From Parasulfuritortus sp037446165 (GTDB lineage: Bacteria > Pseudomonadota > Gammaproteobacteria > Burkholderiales > Thiobacillaceae): a DNA stretch of 17,601 bases. The stretch is taken from contig JBBIJC010000050.1 in NCBI GenBank assembly GCA_037446165.1, positions 1 through 17,601 of the forward strand, in the 5' to 3' direction. The translations under genes were made by a program, and so were the position numbers. This document shows, piece after piece, positions 7,170 through 15,942 of the stretch. The stretch's first letter is position 1, and every line of letters begins with the position of its first letter. Below the pieces are notes generated by a model. That model searched no databases, was not told the origin of the DNA, and worked only from the letters and a program-made list of their open reading frames with translations.

Positions 7170-9500
7170 TCAGAATTCTTCCCAGTCGCCGTCGGCTGAG
7201 GTGGCCGGCTTGGCCAGTTTCGCGGCAGCCGGGCGGGCGGGCAGCCGTTTGGTTGAGCCGCCGCTGCTCCTGGGGGCGGACAGGCGAGCCGCCGTGCCGG
7301 CCATCCTGAACGCCGACACGGCTTCGGACAGGCTGCCCGCCTGATCCTGCAGCGACTCGGCGGCGGCGGCGGCCTGTTCAACGAGTGCGGCGTTCTGCTG
7401 GGTCATCTCGTCCATCTGGGTGACGGCGGCGTTGACCTGGCTGATGCCCTGGCTCTGCTCGACCGAGGCGGCGGTGATCTCGCCCATGATGTCGGTCACC
7501 CGCTTCACCGCATCGACCACTTCCTGCATGGTCTTGCCGGCGCTCTCGACCAGCTTGTAGCCGTCGTCCACCTTGTTGGTGCTGTCCGAGATCAGATCCT
7601 TGATCTCCTTGGCCGCCGCGGCAGAGCGCTGGGCCAGGTTGCGCACCTCGCCCGCGACCACGGCAAAGCCGCGCCCCTGCTCGCCGGCCCGGGCGGCTTC
7701 GACCGCCGCGTTCAGGGCCAGGATGTTGGTCTGGAAGGCGATGCCGTCGATCACGCTGATGATGTCGGCGATCTTCTTCGACGAAGCGGCAATCGCGCCC
7801 ATGGTATGGACCACCTGACCGACCACCTCGCCACCCCGGATGGCGACCTCGGACGCACCCTTGGCCAGCTGGTTGGCCTGCCGGGAGTTGTCGGCGTTCT
7901 GTTTGACCGTGCTGGTCAGTTCGTCCATCGAGCTGGCAGTCTCTTCCAGGCTGCTGGCCTGGGATTCGGTCCGGCTCGACAGGTCGACGTTGCCGGACGC
8001 GATCTCGCGGGCGGCGGTGTTGATGGCGTCGGTCGCCTCGCGAATCTGGCCGATGATGTCCTGGAGCTTGTTGACGGTGGCGTTGGCGTTGTCGCGCAGT
8101 TCGGCGAACTGGCCCTGATAGTCGCCGTTCATCTGCCGGGTGAGGTCGCCGTCGGCGAGCGCCTTGAGTACCTCGGCCACGTCGGTGATGCCCTGCTCGG
8201 AGGTGGCGACCACCCGGTTGATGCCTTCGGCCAGCTGCTTGAAGAAGCCGTCCTTGCCGTCCAGCCCGATGCGCTGGCTGAAGTCGCCCGCCGCCGCAGC
8301 CTGGACCAGGTCGGCGACTTCGTGTTCGACCTCGACTTCCGAAGTCCGGTCGGTCCAGGTGCTGACCCGGCCCAGATTGCGGCCCTGTTCATCGATGATC
8401 GGCCGGGCGGCCAGGCGCAGAGAGTGGCCCCTGAACACCAGTTCCACGTCCTTGCTGGTCTGGCCGGCGTGTTCAAGCTGAGCGGCGGCCTCTGGATCGG
8501 CAAACAGATCGGTCAGTTTTTTGCCGATCAGCGTGTCGGCGTTGAAGCCTGGACCGCCAATCGAGTTCATCAGTTTCTTGCCGGCCGGGGTCATGTGCTG
8601 CAGCAGGCCGTCGGTGCCGGAAATGGTGATCGCGGCGGTCGAACTGTACAGCGCCGTCCTGATCTGGCTGACCTCGATGGCCTGGCGCTGGGACTCGGCC
8701 AGGTCGAAGCCCAGCTTGATGAACATCGACTTGAAAGCATCCGTGGTGCGGCCTATTTCATCTTCCCGTTCCTTGGTGACCAATAGATCGAAACGACCCT
8801 GGGAGACCTGGCGCAGGTGGTCGGCCAGGCGGGACAAGGGTTTGTTGATTGCGGAGGCGGCCCGTGCAGCGAGAACCAGGCCAATAAGCGCGCCGACGGC
8901 AAGGATGCCCAGGCCAGCCAGCGTGGCGCCGGTCAGGACAAAGCCAAGGCTGGCGAGAGCGACCACGATCATCCATAAGGTGATGCCCATGAAGCGTGTG
9001 CCCGCGCCCATGTTGTTCCAGGCTCGACCCAGGCCGGCCAGTGCGCCCGTGCCGACTACCGCGCCTTCACGGATGGCGAGGCCGCCGGCCTGGCCGTTCT
9101 TGAATTGCCGGTAAATACGGTCGACCTGGTCCACGGTGCCCCGGTCCGGCTTGCTGCGTACCGACAGGTAGCCAGTGACCTGACCGCCCTCCCAGATCGG
9201 CGTGGCGTTGGCCAGCACCCAGTAATAGTCGCCGTTCTTGCAGCGGTTCTTGACATAACCGGTCCACGGTCTGCCCGCCTGCAGGGTACGCCACAGATCT
9301 TCGAAGGCCTCGGCCGGCATATCCGGGTGGCGCACGATATTGTGCGGCGAGCCGATCAGCTCGGCTTCGGTGAAGCCGCTGATCTCCAGGAAATAAGGGT
9401 TGATGTAGGTCAAGATGCCGCGCGTGTCGGTACGGGAGACAATGAACTCTCCATCGCGCATGACCTGCTCGACACTGGTGACTGGCATGTTGGTTCGCAT
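7170..9500 (-). CDS. Aer-like methyl-accepting chemotaxis protein, PAS-TM hairpin-HAMP-PAS-HAMP-MCP, 776 aa
   Basis: Membrane chemoreceptor with a cytoplasmic N-terminal PAS domain (1-120) of Aer type, including PHNIVRHPDMP and PWTGYVKNRCKNGDYYWV, which in Aer surrounds FAD. Two closely spaced hydrophobic segments (about 171-192 and 192-213) form a hairpin with almost no periplasmic loop. A HAMP follows, then a second PAS-like segment (about 278-385), two further HAMP-like helices pairs and a standard signalling domain with tip QTNILALNAAVEAARAGEQG. The C terminus DWEEF fits the xWxxF CheR/CheB tether. The likely role is energy or redox taxis, inferred from the PAS type. Residues 389-723 are encoded by DNA that looks identical to the neighbouring receptor gene. 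It ends 14 bp before cheR. Confidence 0.93.
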   Translation of the reverse strand: MRTNMPVTSVEQVMRDGEFIVSRTDTRGILTYINPYFLEISGFTEAELIGSPHNIVRHPDMPAEAFEDLWRTLQAGRPWTGYVKNRCKNGDYYWVLANATPIWEGGQVTGYLSVRSKPDRGTVDQVDRIYRQFKNGQAGGLAIREGAVVGTGALAGLGRAWNNMGAGTRFMGITLWMIVVALASLGFVLTGATLAGLGILAVGALIGLVLAARAASAINKPLSRLADHLRQVSQGRFDLLVTKEREDEIGRTTDAFKSMFIKLGFDLAESQRQAIEVSQIRTALYSSTAAITISGTDGLLQHMTPAGKKLMNSIGGPGFNADTLIGKKLTDLFADPEAAAQLEHAGQTSKDVELVFRGHSLRLAARPIIDEQGRNLGRVSTWTDRTSEVEVEHEVADLVQAAAAGDFSQRIGLDGKDGFFKQLAEGINRVVATSEQGITDVAEVLKALADGDLTRQMNGDYQGQFAELRDNANATVNKLQDIIGQIREATDAINTAAREIASGNVDLSSRTESQASSLEETASSMDELTSTVKQNADNSRQANQLAKGASEVAIRGGEVVGQVVHTMGAIAASSKKIADIISVIDGIAFQTNILALNAAVEAARAGEQGRGFAVVAGEVRNLAQRSAAAAKEIKDLISDSTNKVDDGYKLVESAGKTMQEVVDAVKRVTDIMGEITAASVEQSQGISQVNAAVTQMDEMTQQNAALVEQAAAAAESLQDQAGSLSEAVSAFRMAGTAARLSAPRSSGGSTKRLPARPAAAKLAKPATSADGDWEEF
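7334..8336. repeat. Direct repeat copy A, about 1003 bp, shared by the two receptor genes
   Basis: This segment matches 10091-11093 at a constant offset of 2757 bp, with no difference found where compared. It begins and ends abruptly: 7333 c versus 10090 g, and 8337 t versus 11094 c. It encodes the HAMP pair and signalling hairpin. Flanking receptor DNA is clearly diverged. Confidence 0.93.
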
Positions 9501-9551
9501 TTGGGTTTTCTCTAGGCTGCTGGTTGATTTGAATGGGGACAGTGCGGTTCG

Positions 9552-12500
9552 TTAAAACTCCTGCCAGTCGCCGTCGGCATCGGCCTTGGGCGGCGGCAGC
9601 GACGGGGCGGGCTTGTTGGTCTGGCCGCGTTGGCGCAGCCGTTTGATCAGATCGACCGTTTCGTCGGATAGCGCGTTGAACTGACCATGAAGCAGGGTCT
9701 TCGCGGCCATGATGTCGCCGGCTTTTGCCTTTTCGGCGATCTCCCCCGCGCATTGGTGGAAGCTGGCATGCTTGCTCTTCAGACGGCCGAATTCCGGTGC
9801 TGTGCCGCAGCAGGTCTGACCCACCCCGTATATCCATTTGCCCAGGTCGCACAGGTTGTCCTTGCAGATGGCCTTGGGGTCGAGTTTGGCGGCTTCGCCA
9901 GGTTCATTGCTGGCGAGGCGCAGTTTTTTCTTCCAGTTCTGGTGGGCCAGGATGACGGCGTCGAAGTCCAGATTGCCGCCTTCGGGCGGGGCGAGCACCT
10001 TGGCCGGACTGGCCGAGTGGCTGGATCTGGCCAACAGGCGGGTCGAACCGCCGGCAGCGACCTTGAACACTGCCACCGACTCGGCCAGCGTGCCCGCCTG
10101 ATCCTGCAGCGACTCGGCGGCGGCGGCGGCCTGTTCAACGAGTGCGGCGTTCTGCTGGGTCATCTCGTCCATCTGGGTGACGGCGGCGTTGACCTGGCTG
10201 ATGCCCTGGCTCTGCTCGACCGAGGCGGCGGTGATCTCGCCCATGATGTCGGTCACCCGCTTCACCGCATCGACCACTTCCTGCATGGTCTTGCCGGCGC
10301 TCTCGACCAGCTTGTAGCCGTCGTCCACCTTGTTGGTGCTGTCCGAGATCAGATCCTTGATCTCCTTGGCCGCCGCGGCAGAGCGCTGGGCCAGGTTGCG
10401 CACCTCGCCCGCGACCACGGCAAAGCCGCGCCCCTGCTCGCCGGCCCGGGCGGCTTCGACCGCCGCGTTCAGGGCCAGGATGTTGGTCTGGAAGGCGATG
10501 CCGTCGATCACGCTGATGATGTCGGCGATCTTCTTCGACGAAGCGGCAATCGCGCCCATGGTATGGACCACCTGACCGACCACCTCGCCACCCCGGATGG
10601 CGACCTCGGACGCACCCTTGGCCAGCTGGTTGGCCTGCCGGGAGTTGTCGGCGTTCTGTTTGACCGTGCTGGTCAGTTCGTCCATCGAGCTGGCAGTCTC
10701 TTCCAGGCTGCTGGCCTGGGATTCGGTCCGGCTCGACAGGTCGACGTTGCCGGACGCGATCTCGCGGGCGGCGGTGTTGATGGCGTCGGTCGCCTCGCGA
10801 ATCTGGCCGATGATGTCCTGGAGCTTGTTGACGGTGGCGTTGGCGTTGTCGCGCAGTTCGGCGAACTGGCCCTGATAGTCGCCGTTCATCTGCCGGGTGA
10901 GGTCGCCGTCGGCGAGCGCCTTGAGTACCTCGGCCACGTCGGTGATGCCCTGCTCGGAGGTGGCGACCACCCGGTTGATGCCTTCGGCCAGCTGCTTGAA
11001 GAAGCCGTCCTTGCCGTCCAGCCCGATGCGCTGGCTGAAGTCGCCCGCCGCCGCAGCCTGGACCAGGTCGGCGACTTCGTGTTCGACCTCGACCTCCAGG
11101 GTGCGGTCGGCCCATTCGACCACTGAGCCGAGCCGCTCACCACGTTCGTTGAGGACCGGGTTGGCGACCACGGTCATGGTCCGCCCGCCGATGTTGAGCG
11201 TGCTCCGGTAGGTGGAGGTGAAGCTGGACAGCAGGTTGGCCTGGTGCGCCGGGTTCTTGTGGAAGAAATCGATGTTGGCGCCCATCAGTTTGCCCGCGTC
11301 AAAATGGGGCAGCTGGGTCTTGATCGCGGATTCCGCGGTCCGGAACATGCCTTCGACTGCCTTGTTTACATAGATGATCCTGCGCTCCGGGTCCGCCATC
11401 ATCACGTTCGCCGATACGTTGTCCAAAGCAATCTTGATCCGCAGGTTTTCGTTGGCGACCCGGCGCGATTCGCTCACGTCGTAATCAAGCTTGGTCTGCA
11501 TGCTCTTGAGCGATTCGAGCACCTTGCCGACCTCGTCGCTACGCTCGATATGGACATCATTGCGGTAATTGCCCTGGGCGATCTGGTCGAAGACCTGGAT
11601 GGCATGATGCAACGGCTTGATGATGACGCGGAGCAGGACGATGCCCGAGAAAACGGCCGCGGCGACCGCGAACAGCAGCAAGGCAAGCGTCACCCACAGC
11701 AGGGTGCGGTAGCTGGCATTGGCTTCGGCTCGGAGATCATCGCCATGCTGGACGATATCCTCGACGAACTGGCGCGTGGCATCGTCGACCTGCTTGTAGA
11801 GCGGATTGACGCGGGTGAGCAGGGCCTCATCGGCCGCTGTGTATTGCCCGGACTTGAGCTGGTCGAGGGCGGGCACCATGGCTTCCCGGTCCAGTTTGTC
11901 GCGGAGCGCAAGCATCGCGTTCAGGCTTTGACGGTGATCCGCCGGCATCTCCATCCGGTTCAATTGCGCGATGGCGTCGTCGATGACTTTCCTGTTTGCT
12001 GCAATCTTGTCCAGATGCATCTGCAAGGGGTGATCGTGCAGGCGGGCAAGGGACGATGTCGGATCGTGCTGCAAGCCCAGCGCCAGTTGCATGAGGTCGT
12101 CCGCTGTGCGGGCGCGGATGCGGCTGGCCAGACGCTGCGCGAGGACCGACTGCTGATGCAGGCTTTCGAGATAATTGTCGGCCTTTTTCAGGCTGTACAG
12201 GCCGAGCCCGCCCAGCACAAGCATGATCGCGAACATGACGACCAGGACAGAGATCAGGCGCAGACGGATAGTGGCGTTGTTGAACATCTTGATCCCGGTG
12301 GAGGCAGGATCGGTTTTGACGATCCGGCCGTTTTCGACTGCGAGGCCCTTGGCCTTGCCTTCGCGGAACAGGCGGTAATAGTGTTCGGCGGCCTCGATGT
12401 CCTGCCGCGAGGGCTTGGTCCGGACCGACAGGGCGCCGACCAGCTGGTTGTTTTCCTTGAGGGTGGTGACCGTGGCCTTGACCCAGTAGTAGTCGCCGTT

Positions 12501-12764
12501 CTTGCACCGGTTCTTCACGATCCCGGTCCAGGGGCGATCCTGCTTGATCACTTCCCACAGATCGGCAAAGGCCTCCGGCGGCATGTCCGGATGGCGGACG
12601 ATGTTGTGCGGTGCGCCGATCAGTTCGGCCTCGCTGTAGCCGCTGATGTCGACGAAGTCCTGGTTCACCCAGGTAATGATTCCACGCATGTCGGTACGCG
12701 AGGTGATGGTCGAGCCATCCTTCATCACCCGTTCGACACCGCTCACTGGCATGTTTGATCGCAT
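9552..12764 (-). CDS. Methyl-accepting chemotaxis protein with PAS, periplasmic helical sensor, PAS, MCP and CZB domains, 1070 aa
   Basis: Large chemoreceptor. An Aer-type cytoplasmic PAS (1-120, with PHNIVRHPDMP) precedes TM1 (about 169-191), a helical periplasmic sensor (about 192-352), TM2 (about 354-380), HAMP (to about 432), a second PAS (about 440-555), HAMP-like pairs and the signalling hairpin (558-892, DNA-identical to the neighbouring receptor). The C-terminal CZB domain binds zinc in its family. Its four ligands are present as His941, Cys972 (NLCDLGKW), His999 and His1003, with spacing 31/27/4, close to that of DgcZ. Four further cysteines lie in or near it. The protein ends in DWQEF, a CheR tether. 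An AAAGGA ribosome site precedes the ATG. It may combine redox or energy input, a periplasmic signal and zinc or oxidant sensing; ligands are unknown. Confidence 0.93.
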   Translation of the reverse strand: MRSNMPVSGVERVMKDGSTITSRTDMRGIITWVNQDFVDISGYSEAELIGAPHNIVRHPDMPPEAFADLWEVIKQDRPWTGIVKNRCKNGDYYWVKATVTTLKENNQLVGALSVRTKPSRQDIEAAEHYYRLFREGKAKGLAVENGRIVKTDPASTGIKMFNNATIRLRLISVLVVMFAIMLVLGGLGLYSLKKADNYLESLHQQSVLAQRLASRIRARTADDLMQLALGLQHDPTSSLARLHDHPLQMHLDKIAANRKVIDDAIAQLNRMEMPADHRQSLNAMLALRDKLDREAMVPALDQLKSGQYTAADEALLTRVNPLYKQVDDATRQFVEDIVQHGDDLRAEANASYRTLLWVTLALLLFAVAAAVFSGIVLLRVIIKPLHHAIQVFDQIAQGNYRNDVHIERSDEVGKVLESLKSMQTKLDYDVSESRRVANENLRIKIALDNVSANVMMADPERRIIYVNKAVEGMFRTAESAIKTQLPHFDAGKLMGANIDFFHKNPAHQANLLSSFTSTYRSTLNIGGRTMTVVANPVLNERGERLGSVVEWADRTLEVEVEHEVADLVQAAAAGDFSQRIGLDGKDGFFKQLAEGINRVVATSEQGITDVAEVLKALADGDLTRQMNGDYQGQFAELRDNANATVNKLQDIIGQIREATDAINTAAREIASGNVDLSSRTESQASSLEETASSMDELTSTVKQNADNSRQANQLAKGASEVAIRGGEVVGQVVHTMGAIAASSKKIADIISVIDGIAFQTNILALNAAVEAARAGEQGRGFAVVAGEVRNLAQRSAAAAKEIKDLISDSTNKVDDGYKLVESAGKTMQEVVDAVKRVTDIMGEITAASVEQSQGISQVNAAVTQMDEMTQQNAALVEQAAAAAESLQDQAGTLAESVAVFKVAAGGSTRLLARSSHSASPAKVLAPPEGGNLDFDAVILAHQNWKKKLRLASNEPGEAAKLDPKAICKDNLCDLGKWIYGVGQTCCGTAPEFGRLKSKHASFHQCAGEIAEKAKAGDIMAAKTLLHGQFNALSDETVDLIKRLRQRGQTNKPAPSLPPPKADADGDWQEF
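10091..11093. repeat. Direct repeat copy B, about 1003 bp, shared by the two receptor genes
   Basis: Second copy of the segment at 7334-8336, in the same orientation. It encodes residues 558-892 of the CZB receptor. The sharp borders and identity at synonymous sites point to recent gene conversion or duplication. Collapse of two similar copies by the assembler is an alternative. Confidence 0.93.
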
Positions 12765-12801
12765 CGTGCGTCCTTTACAAAAATGCTACAGACAGTCGAG
12801 C

Positions 12802-13287
12802 TCAGGCGGCTTGCGCGCTGGATTCGACCAGCGCCATTTCCTGGCTGCTCATCAGGCTTTCGATATCCACCACGATGATCATGCGTTCATCGATGGTGCC
12901 CAGGCCCAGGATGTAGCGGGTATCCAGGGCGGAACCGAACTCCGGCGCCGGGTGCAGGTCGTCGGAGCCGAGCTGGATCACGTCGGACACGCCATCCACC
13001 ACGGCGCCTACCACCCGCCTGCCGATGTTCAGGATGATGACCACGGTGAACTGGTCGTAGGTCGGGTTGCCCAGGTTGAACTTGATGCGCAGGTCGACGA
13101 TGGGCACGATGACGCCGCGCAGATTGATCACGCCCTTGATGAAGGGCGGCGCGTTGGCGATCCGGGTCGGGTCTTCATAGCCCCGGATCTCCTGCACCTT
13201 GAGGATGTCGATGCCATATTCTTCGCGGCCCAGGGTGAAGGTGAGGAACTCACCTGAACTGGCGATGTGGGTTTGACTGTTGTCCAT
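12802..13287 (-). CDS. cheW: Chemotaxis coupling protein CheW, 161 aa
   Basis: Scaffold that couples chemoreceptor tips to the CheA P5 domain in the array. A single CheW domain covers about residues 12-150, with the conserved VQEIRGYEDPTRI, FIKGVINLRGVIVPIVDLR and VVDGVSDVIQL segments. The ATG at 13287 is preceded by AAGGACGTG. It lies 23 bp after cheA and 37 bp before the CZB receptor gene. The short C-terminal tail (VESSAQAA) looks disordered. Nothing is unusual about length or motifs. Confidence 0.97.
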   Translation of the reverse strand: MDNSQTHIASSGEFLTFTLGREEYGIDILKVQEIRGYEDPTRIANAPPFIKGVINLRGVIVPIVDLRIKFNLGNPTYDQFTVVIILNIGRRVVGAVVDGVSDVIQLGSDDLHPAPEFGSALDTRYILGLGTIDERMIIVVDIESLMSSQEMALVESSAQAA

Positions 13288-13310
13288 CGTTCACGTCCTT
13301 GATGATGTGT

Positions 13311-15832
13311 TCAGGCGGCCATTCGCCGGGCCGGGTTGGCCAGTCCGAGGCGGGTGATGGCGGCGATGTCCAGAATGAAAGCGACGCTGCCGTCGCCCAT
13401 GATGGTGGCGCCGGAAATGCCCGACACCTTGCGGTAGTTCGCTTCCAGGCTCTTGATCACCACCTGGTGCTGGCCGAGCAGCGCGTCGACGAACAGCGCG
13501 GCCTTGCCCTCTTCGGCATCGACCACCACGATGATGCCGTTTTCCAGATTGCTGGCCTGGCCCTGATCGAACAGTTCGACCAGCGGGATGATGGGCAGAT
13601 ATTCGCCGCGGATGTTGATCACCCGCGAGTCGCCGGCCACGGTCTTGATCTCGGACTGCCTGGGCTGGAGCGATTCGACGATGGCGGTGAGCGGTACGAT
13701 GTAGATGTCGTCGCCGACGCCGACCGACATGCCGTCCAGGATGGCCAGGGTGAGCGGCAGGCGGATGCTGATCCGGGTACCGTGACCGGGCGAGGATTGC
13801 AGCTCGACCCGGCCGCCCAGACCCTCGATATTCTTCTTCACCACGTCCATGCCGACGCCCCGGCCGGAGACGTCGGTGACCGCTTCGGCCGTGGAGAAGC
13901 CGGGCGCCATAATGAGCAGCCAGACCTCGGCGTCGGTCATGCCCTCATGTACGTTCATGCCCTTTTCCCGCGCCTTGGCCAGGATGCGCTCGCGATTGAG
14001 ACCGGCACCGTCGTCGATCACCTCGATGACGATGTTGCCGCCCTGGTGCGAGGCCTTGAGGGTGATGGTGCCCTTGGGCGACTTGCCGGCGGCGATCCGC
14101 TTGTCCGGCGTTTCCAGGCCATGGTCGAGGCTGTTGCGGATCAGGTGGGTGAGCGGGTCGGTGATCTTCTCGATCAGGCTCTTGTCCAGTTCGGTGTTCT
14201 CGCCGACGGTCTTCAGGTCCACCTGCTTGTTCAGCTTGCCGGCCAGGTCGCGCACCACGCGCGGGAAGCGGCTGAACACCATGCTCATCGGCAGCATGCG
14301 GATCGACATGACCGATTCCTGCAGGTCGCGGGTATTGCGCGCCAGCAGGTCGATGCCCGAAATGAGCTTCTCGGCCTGGATCGGGTCCAGGTAGCTGGCG
14401 GCGTCGGCGATCATGGCCTGGGTGATGACCAGTTCGCCGACCAGGTTGATCATCTGGTCCACTTTCTCGACCGAAACCCGGATGCTGGAATTCTCGTGGG
14501 CCGCCGAGGTGGCGGTTTTGTCGGTATCGCGCCGTCCGGTTTTGGCGACTTCCACGCTCGGGTTGTCGCTGGCCCGGCGGCCGGGGGATTGGGGAGCTGA
14601 ATCTGGCGTGGTGCCGCCAGCGGCGGCGGAGGTTGCGGCTGGCAGGGCGCTGCCCGGCATGCCGGGAGCGTTGGCGAACAGGCCCATCCCGCCCGGCGCG
14701 TCGATATAGATGCCATAGCCCGATCCTTCCATGGCCGCCGGGGCATCGCCCGGGGCGATGGGTGCTTCATGCGCAAAGTCGGGTTTGCCGGGGGCGTCGT
14801 CGAAGAAGCCAAAACCGCTGTCGGNNNNNNNNNNNNNNNNNNNNNNNNNNNNNNNNNNNNNNNNNNNNNNNNNNNNNNNNNNNNNNNNNNNNNNNNNNNN
14901 NNNNNNNNNNNNNNNNNNNNNNNNTGCGCAAAGTCGGGTTTGCCGGGGGCGTCGTCGAAGAAGCCAAAACCGCTGTCGGCAGGGGTCTCCATACTGGCTG
15001 CGACAGGTTTGCCGGGCGCATCATCGAACAAGCCGAAACCGTCGTCGGAGTCTGCTGCCCCGGTGGCCACGGGCGTGTCATCGAAAAAGCCGTAGCCGGC
15101 ATCCTCGACCGCAGGCGCATCGTCGAACAGGCCGAAGGCGGTTTCCGCTTCAGCCGGGTGCAGGCTCAGGTCATCCGGGTCGATGTAGAAGGACAGGACG
15201 TCCTTGAGCTCGGCATCGCTGAGGGCCGTGGTGACCTGGGCGCTGAACCGGGCATCGCCAGGCTCGGGGCGATGCAGGACCTCACAGGCCACGACTTCGG
15301 ACAGCCCGTCGACGAAGTTCCTGACCGCCGCTTCGTTCTGCACCACGTCCTGGGGCAGGACGCATTCCAGCCGAATCTTTCTGGGGGAGTGGGGCGCAGC
15401 CGCGCTAGCGGGCTCGGGCTCAGCCACCGGCTCGGTGGAGGCCTGATCGCGGGACAGCAGCTCCAGGTTTTCGCACACGCTGCGGATGCTTTCCGGATCG
15501 GCCTCGGGGCCACCCTGATGATGTTCCAGCTGGGCGCGCAGGACATCGCCCGCCGCCAGGAAGGCATCCACCATTTCCGGGCGCAGGGCCAGCTCTTCCT
15601 TTCTGAGTCGATCCAGCAGCGTCTCCAGAATATGGGTGACGCCGGTCATGTCGGTGAAGCCGAAGGTGCCGCTGCCGCCCTTGATCGAGTGCGCCGCCCG
15701 GAAAATGGCGTTCAGGTCTTCCAGCGAAGGCGCCTCCACATCCAGGTTGAGCAGGAGGGTTTCCATATTGGCCAGGTGCTCTCCGGTCTCCTCGAAGAAC
15801 ACCTGGTAAAACTGGCTCATGTCGACGGTCAT
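13311..15832 (-). CDS. cheA: Chemotaxis histidine kinase CheA, interrupted by an assembly gap
   Basis: Central sensor kinase. The N-terminal Hpt domain carries the phospho-histidine His48 (AAHSIKGGSG), the same number as in E. coli, supporting the ATG at 15832 (GGAGA upstream). A small acidic domain (about 135-225) follows. A repeat linker of FG(L/F)FDDAP units comes next, then the P3 dimerisation segment (SVEKVDQMINLVGELVITQ), the ATPase P4 (RNSLDHGLE, DDGAGL, GRGVGMD) and the CheW-like P5. A 100-N gap (14825-14924) throws the two halves into different frames. Each half is otherwise open up to the gap, and both flanks encode the same repeat in the gene's own frame. Deleting the Ns with one copy of the 55-bp flank gives 788 residues without a frameshift. 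This is an assembly artefact rather than a pseudogene, and the true repeat number is unknown. No canonical P2 domain is obvious. Confidence 0.93.
14665..15140 (-). repeat. Coding repeat array in the CheA linker, G(F/Y)G(F/L)FDD(A/T)P units
   Basis: In the cheA frame the linker reads successive units FGLFDDAP, YGFFDDTP, FGLFDDAPGKP and FGFFDDAPGKPDFA. After the gap come FGFFDDAPGKPDFA again and two degenerate copies, YGIYIDAP and MGLFANAP. Spacing between units is 14-23 residues, so the units are conserved in motif but not in period. The array contains the assembly gap. Its function is unknown. Confidence 0.85.
14825..14924. other. Assembly gap of 100 Ns inside cheA
   Basis: Exactly 100 Ns, a conventional placeholder length. 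The 55 bp before it (14770-14824) and the 55 bp after it (14925-14979) are identical, as expected where contigs end in a shared k-mer of a repeat. For cheA to stay in frame the true gap length must leave remainder 2 on division by 3; a simple 55-bp overlap meets that condition. Confidence 0.97.
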
Positions 15833-15942
15833 CGCGTCTCCGTTTAAGGATTCAGGTTGTTGGCCTGGGTTGCAGATTCAACCTGCCGGGTGCAGCCAGG
15901 CGCCCGCGGCCCCTGAGCCGGGGCCGCCAACCTGCAAGTTGC
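15833..15942 (-). other. cheY-cheA intergenic region with inverted repeats
   Basis: This is the largest gap in the operon (110 bp). It holds a perfect 8-bp GC stem with a 6-base loop (15906-15913 with 15920-15927, gcggcccc/ggggccgc). It also holds competing shorter pairings between caggttg (15853-15859) and caacctg (15879-15885), and ggttg/caacc around 15868-15883. No U-rich tract follows on the transcribed strand, so it is not a classic intrinsic terminator. It could be an mRNA processing or partial attenuation element. Confidence 0.45.

Noticed and set aside
9687..12758. Long + strand open frames (9687-11126 and 11244-12758) opposite the CZB receptor
   Set aside because: They mirror the receptor codon structure; part recurs identically opposite the other receptor only because the underlying DNA is repeated. 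No domain or ribosome site was seen.
13299..14600. 433-codon + strand frame opposite cheA
   Set aside because: Shadow of the cheA kinase domains; low-complexity composition and no family resemblance.
13311..15832. cheA as two genes or a frameshifted pseudogene
   Set aside because: The frame break coincides with the 100-N placeholder; both flanks are in the cheA frame and encode the same repeat unit.
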